Origin: Streptomyces sp. NBC_01016
GTDB lineage: Bacteria; Actinomycetota; Actinomycetes; Streptomycetales; Streptomycetaceae
DNA length: 64,000 bases
Reading direction: 5' to 3'
NCBI RefSeq assembly: GCF_026341035.1
Contig: NZ_JAPEOQ010000001.1
Location: 1,240,001-1,304,000, forward strand
Of this stretch, positions 61,463 through 64,000 are shown one piece after another; positions within the stretch are counted from its first letter, which is position 1, and every line of letters begins with the position of its first letter. Made by a program: the position numbers and the translations under genes. The notes under the pieces are model-generated. The model was not told the origin of the DNA, made no database searches, and saw only the letters and a list, made by a program, of their open reading frames with translations.

Positions 61463-62092
61463 TCAGATGACGCGCAGCTGCTCGGTGAACCGGGCGATCT
61501 GCTGGTCACTGCGTTCCGGGGCGGGCGATGCGGCCGAGGAGCCCCACCAGAAGTTCAGCTCCAGTACCACGTTCGCCTGGGTGGCAGCGTTGATACCGGC
61601 CACTACGTTGACGAACGCACCGACGTTCACGGTGACCAGGCAGGTGGGGCTGTTGGCATCGTCCTGGGATTCCACTTTGGCCACCTTGGCCACCTCGGCG
61701 GCGCCGTTCTCGACAGCCGCCTTGACGCGGAAAGGGTTTCCGCTGCGAATGTCGGCGGAGAAATCGCTGAAGAATGTAGGCGATGACTTGTCTATCGCGG
61801 CGGTGAGATCCGCGATCGCCTTGTGAGCCTCCGCCGTGTCGTTCTTCTGGAGCTGGCCCGACTCGTCACCGATGTAGGCGTCGCTCTTGAGGAGCTTCGC
61901 CCCGACGTCACCCTGACCGAAGTACAGGCCGTTGAACAGGGTCTTTCCGTCGGCCTTGGCGTCGGCCACCTTCACGGGGGCTGACGCCGGTACCGACGAG
62001 GCCGACGTTGAGTCGGCTGCGTACGACGCCGTGACAGCTCCGCCGGCCAGGAGTGCGCCAGCGACCACAGCACCAACAATGGATCTATGCAT
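61463..62092 (-). CDS. sdpC: SdpC-like toxin precursor
   Basis: The 209-residue preprotein has a signal peptide (IVGAVVAGALLAGGAVTASYA, cleavage likely after residue 25) and the SdpC family motif DGKTLFNGLYFGQGDVGAKL at 48-67. A C-terminal hydrophobic segment at about 151-185 (CLVTVNVGAFVNVVAGINAA ...) would be the active peptide. The C-terminal tail beyond it (PAPERSDQQIARFTEQLRVI) would be trimmed. Bacillus SDP has two cysteines in a disulfide; here only one (Cys151) exists in the whole protein. AAGAGGAGAAG precedes ATG 62092. It is first in the operon sdpC-sdpA-sdpB. Confidence 0.85.
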   Translation of the reverse strand: MHRSIVGAVVAGALLAGGAVTASYAADSTSASSVPASAPVKVADAKADGKTLFNGLYFGQGDVGAKLLKSDAYIGDESGQLQKNDTAEAHKAIADLTAAIDKSSPTFFSDFSADIRSGNPFRVKAAVENGAAEVAKVAKVESQDDANSPTCLVTVNVGAFVNVVAGINAATQANVVLELNFWWGSSAASPAPERSDQQIARFTEQLRVI

Positions 62093-62277
62093 GCCGAATT
62101 TCTTCTCCTCTTAATGCGAGAGCGGCGCGTTCCGGTACGCGCCGCCGGGACATGGAATTCGCTTTCCAAACATCAAGGAATCGGCCCCTCCGGATACGTT
62201 GGACAAATGGGGTAATTGTATAGATTGTATAAACTGGGGAGGCGGAATGGATGGTTCCCTAGTGAGTTCCTAACTTT
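62093..62277 (-). promoter_or_regulatory. AT-rich promoter region of the sdpC operon
   Basis: On the minus strand TATACAAT occurs twice, 9 bp apart (62224-62231 and 62215-62222), giving two overlapping TACAAT -10-like boxes. A leader of roughly 110 nt follows to the sdpC ATG. The -35 is not evident. Confidence 0.5.
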
Positions 62278-63005
62278 TTACGGCAGCTGATTTGGCTGGG
62301 AACGTGGGCGCCCATCAGTCAGGTCGGCCAGGATGCGGGCGCCGGTCCTGACCGCGACCCCGGGCATGGAGGCCAGGACCTCTCCGGGGGGTGGGCACCC
62401 AGCAGCGCGGCGATGCGCATCTCCAGCATCTCGCGGCGCTTGAACAGCACGGCGAGGGATTCCGCCAGGCCGGAGACGATCTCGGCGGCCGAGCCGGTGC
62501 CGGGAACGGTCACCGTCTGCTCGGCCAGCGCGGCGGTGATCTGCTCGGCCAGGTCCAGGGCACTGCGCATGCGTGGTGCGGCCGCGAGCATGACCTCGGT
62601 CAGCCGGTCGTCGCCCGCCCCTCCGAGGGCGGCCGGAGAGGGGTAGGCCTGCAGCAGGGCCAGCACGGCTGGGTGGCGCAGGCGGGGCCCCAGGACCGGT
62701 TCGAGGGCCGGGTGGCATCACCGGCGAGATCGTCGTCGTGGCCCAGGACCATGGTCAGTTCGGCGCGGAGGTCCTCGGTGACGTCGAGGGAGTGCAGCAG
62801 GTGGGGCAGGGTGCGGGCGGCGTCGGCGATGACTCGTGCGTCGCGAGCGTCGGTCTTGCCGGAGCCGGGCTGCAGGTCGGCCAGCCGCCGCATGGACAGG
62901 CCCGGCAGGTAGGCCACTTCGCAGCCGTTCGCGCGGGCTACGGCGATCGTCAGGGTGCCGATGGAGGCCCCCTGGTCGACCACGACCAGGGGGGCTATGC
63001 CGACC
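62278..63005 (-). pseudogene. Decayed IS110-family transposase
   Basis: The fragments VVVDQGASIGTLTIAVARAN, KTDARDARVIADAARTLPHL, AALAEQTVTVPGTGSAAEIV and GVAVRTGARILADLTDG are consecutive parts of an IS110 DEDD transposase. They lie in three reading frames, with shifts near 62700-62717 and 62385. The first about 50 and last about 100 residues are missing. It abuts the stop codon of the integrase gene at 63008. It is not functional. Confidence 0.85.
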
Positions 63006-63007
63006 TG

Positions 63008-64000
63008 TTAGCCGGTGCCCGGGTCGGCTTCGGTCGGCTCGGGTGCTTCTTCGTTCGCGAGCCATTGCGCGAGCGATGCGTGAGCCGATGAGGCGGACGA
63101 TTGCTGGGCGGGCGACTCTGGAGTGGCAGGCTTCGGCACGCCGGAACGGGGGATCAGGCTCGTCGCCTTCTCCGCGATCTCACGGTCGAGCTCGGGCAGC
63201 AGGCTCGTGTATGTGTCCGAGGTCAGCGCGATGGTGGAGTGCCGCAGGGTCGCTTTCACCGTGTGGATGTCGCCGCCTCCGCCGTGCGTGAGCGTCGCGG
63301 CCACGTGCCGGAGGTCCCGGAGGGTGATGGGCGGCAGGTCGGTGGTGGCGAGGATGCGGCGGAAGGACGCGGAGAGCGTCTCCGGGTGCAGCCAGGAGCC
63401 GTCTTCCTGGGTGAAGACCTTGCCGGTGTTCTGCCAGGCCGGGCCCCACTTCTTGCGTTCCTTGTCCTGGCGGGCCTTGTGCTCGCGCAGTACGAGGACG
63501 TTCATGCTGGCGAGCGCGATGGTGTCGGCGCTGCCGTCCGTCTTGGGTTCGGACTCGTACGTGTCCCAGCCGTCGACCACGATCTCCTTGGCGGGCGTGA
63601 TCTGTGCGCCGTCGAGGTCGACCTCGTGCCAGTCCTGGCCGACCGTCTCGCCGCGACGGAGGCCACGGGTGCCCATGAGGTGGAAAGCCGCGTAGAGCCG
63701 GTCGTCCTCGGCTGCGTCGAGGAACTGGCCGAACTGGGCAGGCGTCCACACCATTACCGGGCCGGGGATCTCGCCGGTCTCGCGCCAGCGGCGTACGCGC
63801 TCATCCGTCCAGAGGAGGGGCTTGGGGCGCTTGCCTGAAGCCAGTTCCACGTGGGACGCCGGGTTGAAGATGATGAGCTGCTGCGAGATCGCGGAGTTGA
63901 GCGCGGCGCGCAGGGTGCGGCGGATGGACTGCCAGGTACTGGGGCCGCTCTGCTTCCGGAACGGCTTCATGTCGGCGAGCTTGGCTCGCTCGGCAGAGAG
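63008..64000 (-). CDS. Tyrosine integrase, N-terminus beyond window
   Basis: The visible 330 residues are the C-terminal two thirds of a phage-type integrase: a core-binding domain (STWQSIRRTLRAALNSAISQ), catalytic Arg in TRGLRRGETVG, the HxxR box as RDLRHVAATL with Arg in place of the first His, LRHSTIALTSDTY with the nucleophilic Tyr. A Ser/Ala/Pro-rich tail follows. The frame is open to the right edge, so the start lies outside. Its 3' end faces tRNA-Lys, about 5.5 kb away, where a related tail is found. The element it serves is probably the one integrated at tRNA-Lys. Confidence 0.88.
   Translation of the reverse strand, partial: LSAERAKLADMKPFRKQSGPSTWQSIRRTLRAALNSAISQQLIIFNPASHVELASGKRPKPLLWTDERVRRWRETGEIPGPVMVWTPAQFGQFLDAAEDDRLYAAFHLMGTRGLRRGETVGQDWHEVDLDGAQITPAKEIVVDGWDTYESEPKTDGSADTIALASMNVLVLREHKARQDKERKKWGPAWQNTGKVFTQEDGSWLHPETLSASFRRILATTDLPPITLRDLRHVAATLTHGGGGDIHTVKATLRHSTIALTSDTYTSLLPELDREIAEKATSLIPRSGVPKPATPESPAQQSSASSAHASLAQWLANEEAPEPTEADPGTG

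Larger units (their letters stand above)
57541..64000. mobile_element. Acquired region beside tRNA-Lys, right end not in window
   Basis: From the tRNA-Lys 3' end onward the backbone gives way to island-type content: an integrase-tail remnant, a frameshifted gene, a toxin cluster, a decayed IS110 copy and a partial tyrosine integrase pointing at the tRNA. No second tRNA-Lys copy is visible inside the window, so the far att site, if any, is beyond 64000. The region may be two nested or successive insertions. Confidence 0.65.

Overview
The window is a piece of a Streptomyces chromosome, or of a very close relative. It has roughly 70 % G+C in coding regions, many GTG starts, and several starts about 7 nt behind a -10 box. 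It also holds marker genes of the genus: bldC beside vdh and an hrpA-type helicase, lsr2, a mycothiol-enzyme-type protein, and a PurS/PurQ/PurL-type purine pathway. The backbone is housekeeping DNA cut by two acquired regions.

Layout. 1-2745: a secreted trypsin-like protease (cut by the window edge) and a two-component pair in tail-to-tail orientation. 2830-15797: an actinomycete integrative and conjugative element (AICE) of about 13 kb, integrated in the 3' end of tRNA-Ser(GGA). It is bounded by a 56-bp direct repeat and carries int, xis, a RepSA-type replication initiator, small spread genes, an FtsK-like TraB translocase, and a regulatory/immunity block (PLD-fused XRE regulator, Nudix, HD). 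Its cargo is a DGQHR (DndB-like) protein next to an SRA-HNH endonuclease. 15976-24877: SRP RNA, dnaX, purD, a membrane protein gene carrying an internal repeat, a dimethylformamidase-like gene and purC.

24931-29478: two identical tRNA-Gly(GCC) genes flank an ABC exporter plus sensor kinase/response regulator operon; a tRNA-Gly(UCC) and lsr2 follow. 29825-40352: purS-purQ-purL, a 1.1-kb repeat-rich gap, an MDMPI/SCP-like gene, a META lipoprotein, a Tat-exported sulfatase, purF and purM. 40470-57368: a DUF3073 gene, vdh, a hypothetical gene, bldC, hrpA, a membrane protein, a tRNA cluster (Glu-Asp-Phe), a metallophosphoesterase, a small zinc peptidase, a lipoprotein, a DEAD-box helicase and an amino-acid permease. 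Most purine genes for the route from PRA to SAICAR are here (purF, D, S, Q, L, M, C) in separate transcription units.

57468-64000: tRNA-Lys(UUU) followed by a second acquired region. It has an integrase-tail remnant beside the tRNA, a frameshifted gene, an SDP-like toxin cluster (sdpC-sdpA-sdpB facing a DUF1648 protein and a GntR/YtrA regulator), a decayed IS110 copy and a tyrosine integrase running off the right edge.

The two best candidates for little-described biology are the DGQHR + SRA-HNH pair carried by the AICE and the SDP-like peptide-toxin cluster beside tRNA-Lys. Assignments rest on reading motifs and gene order only; no database search was possible.
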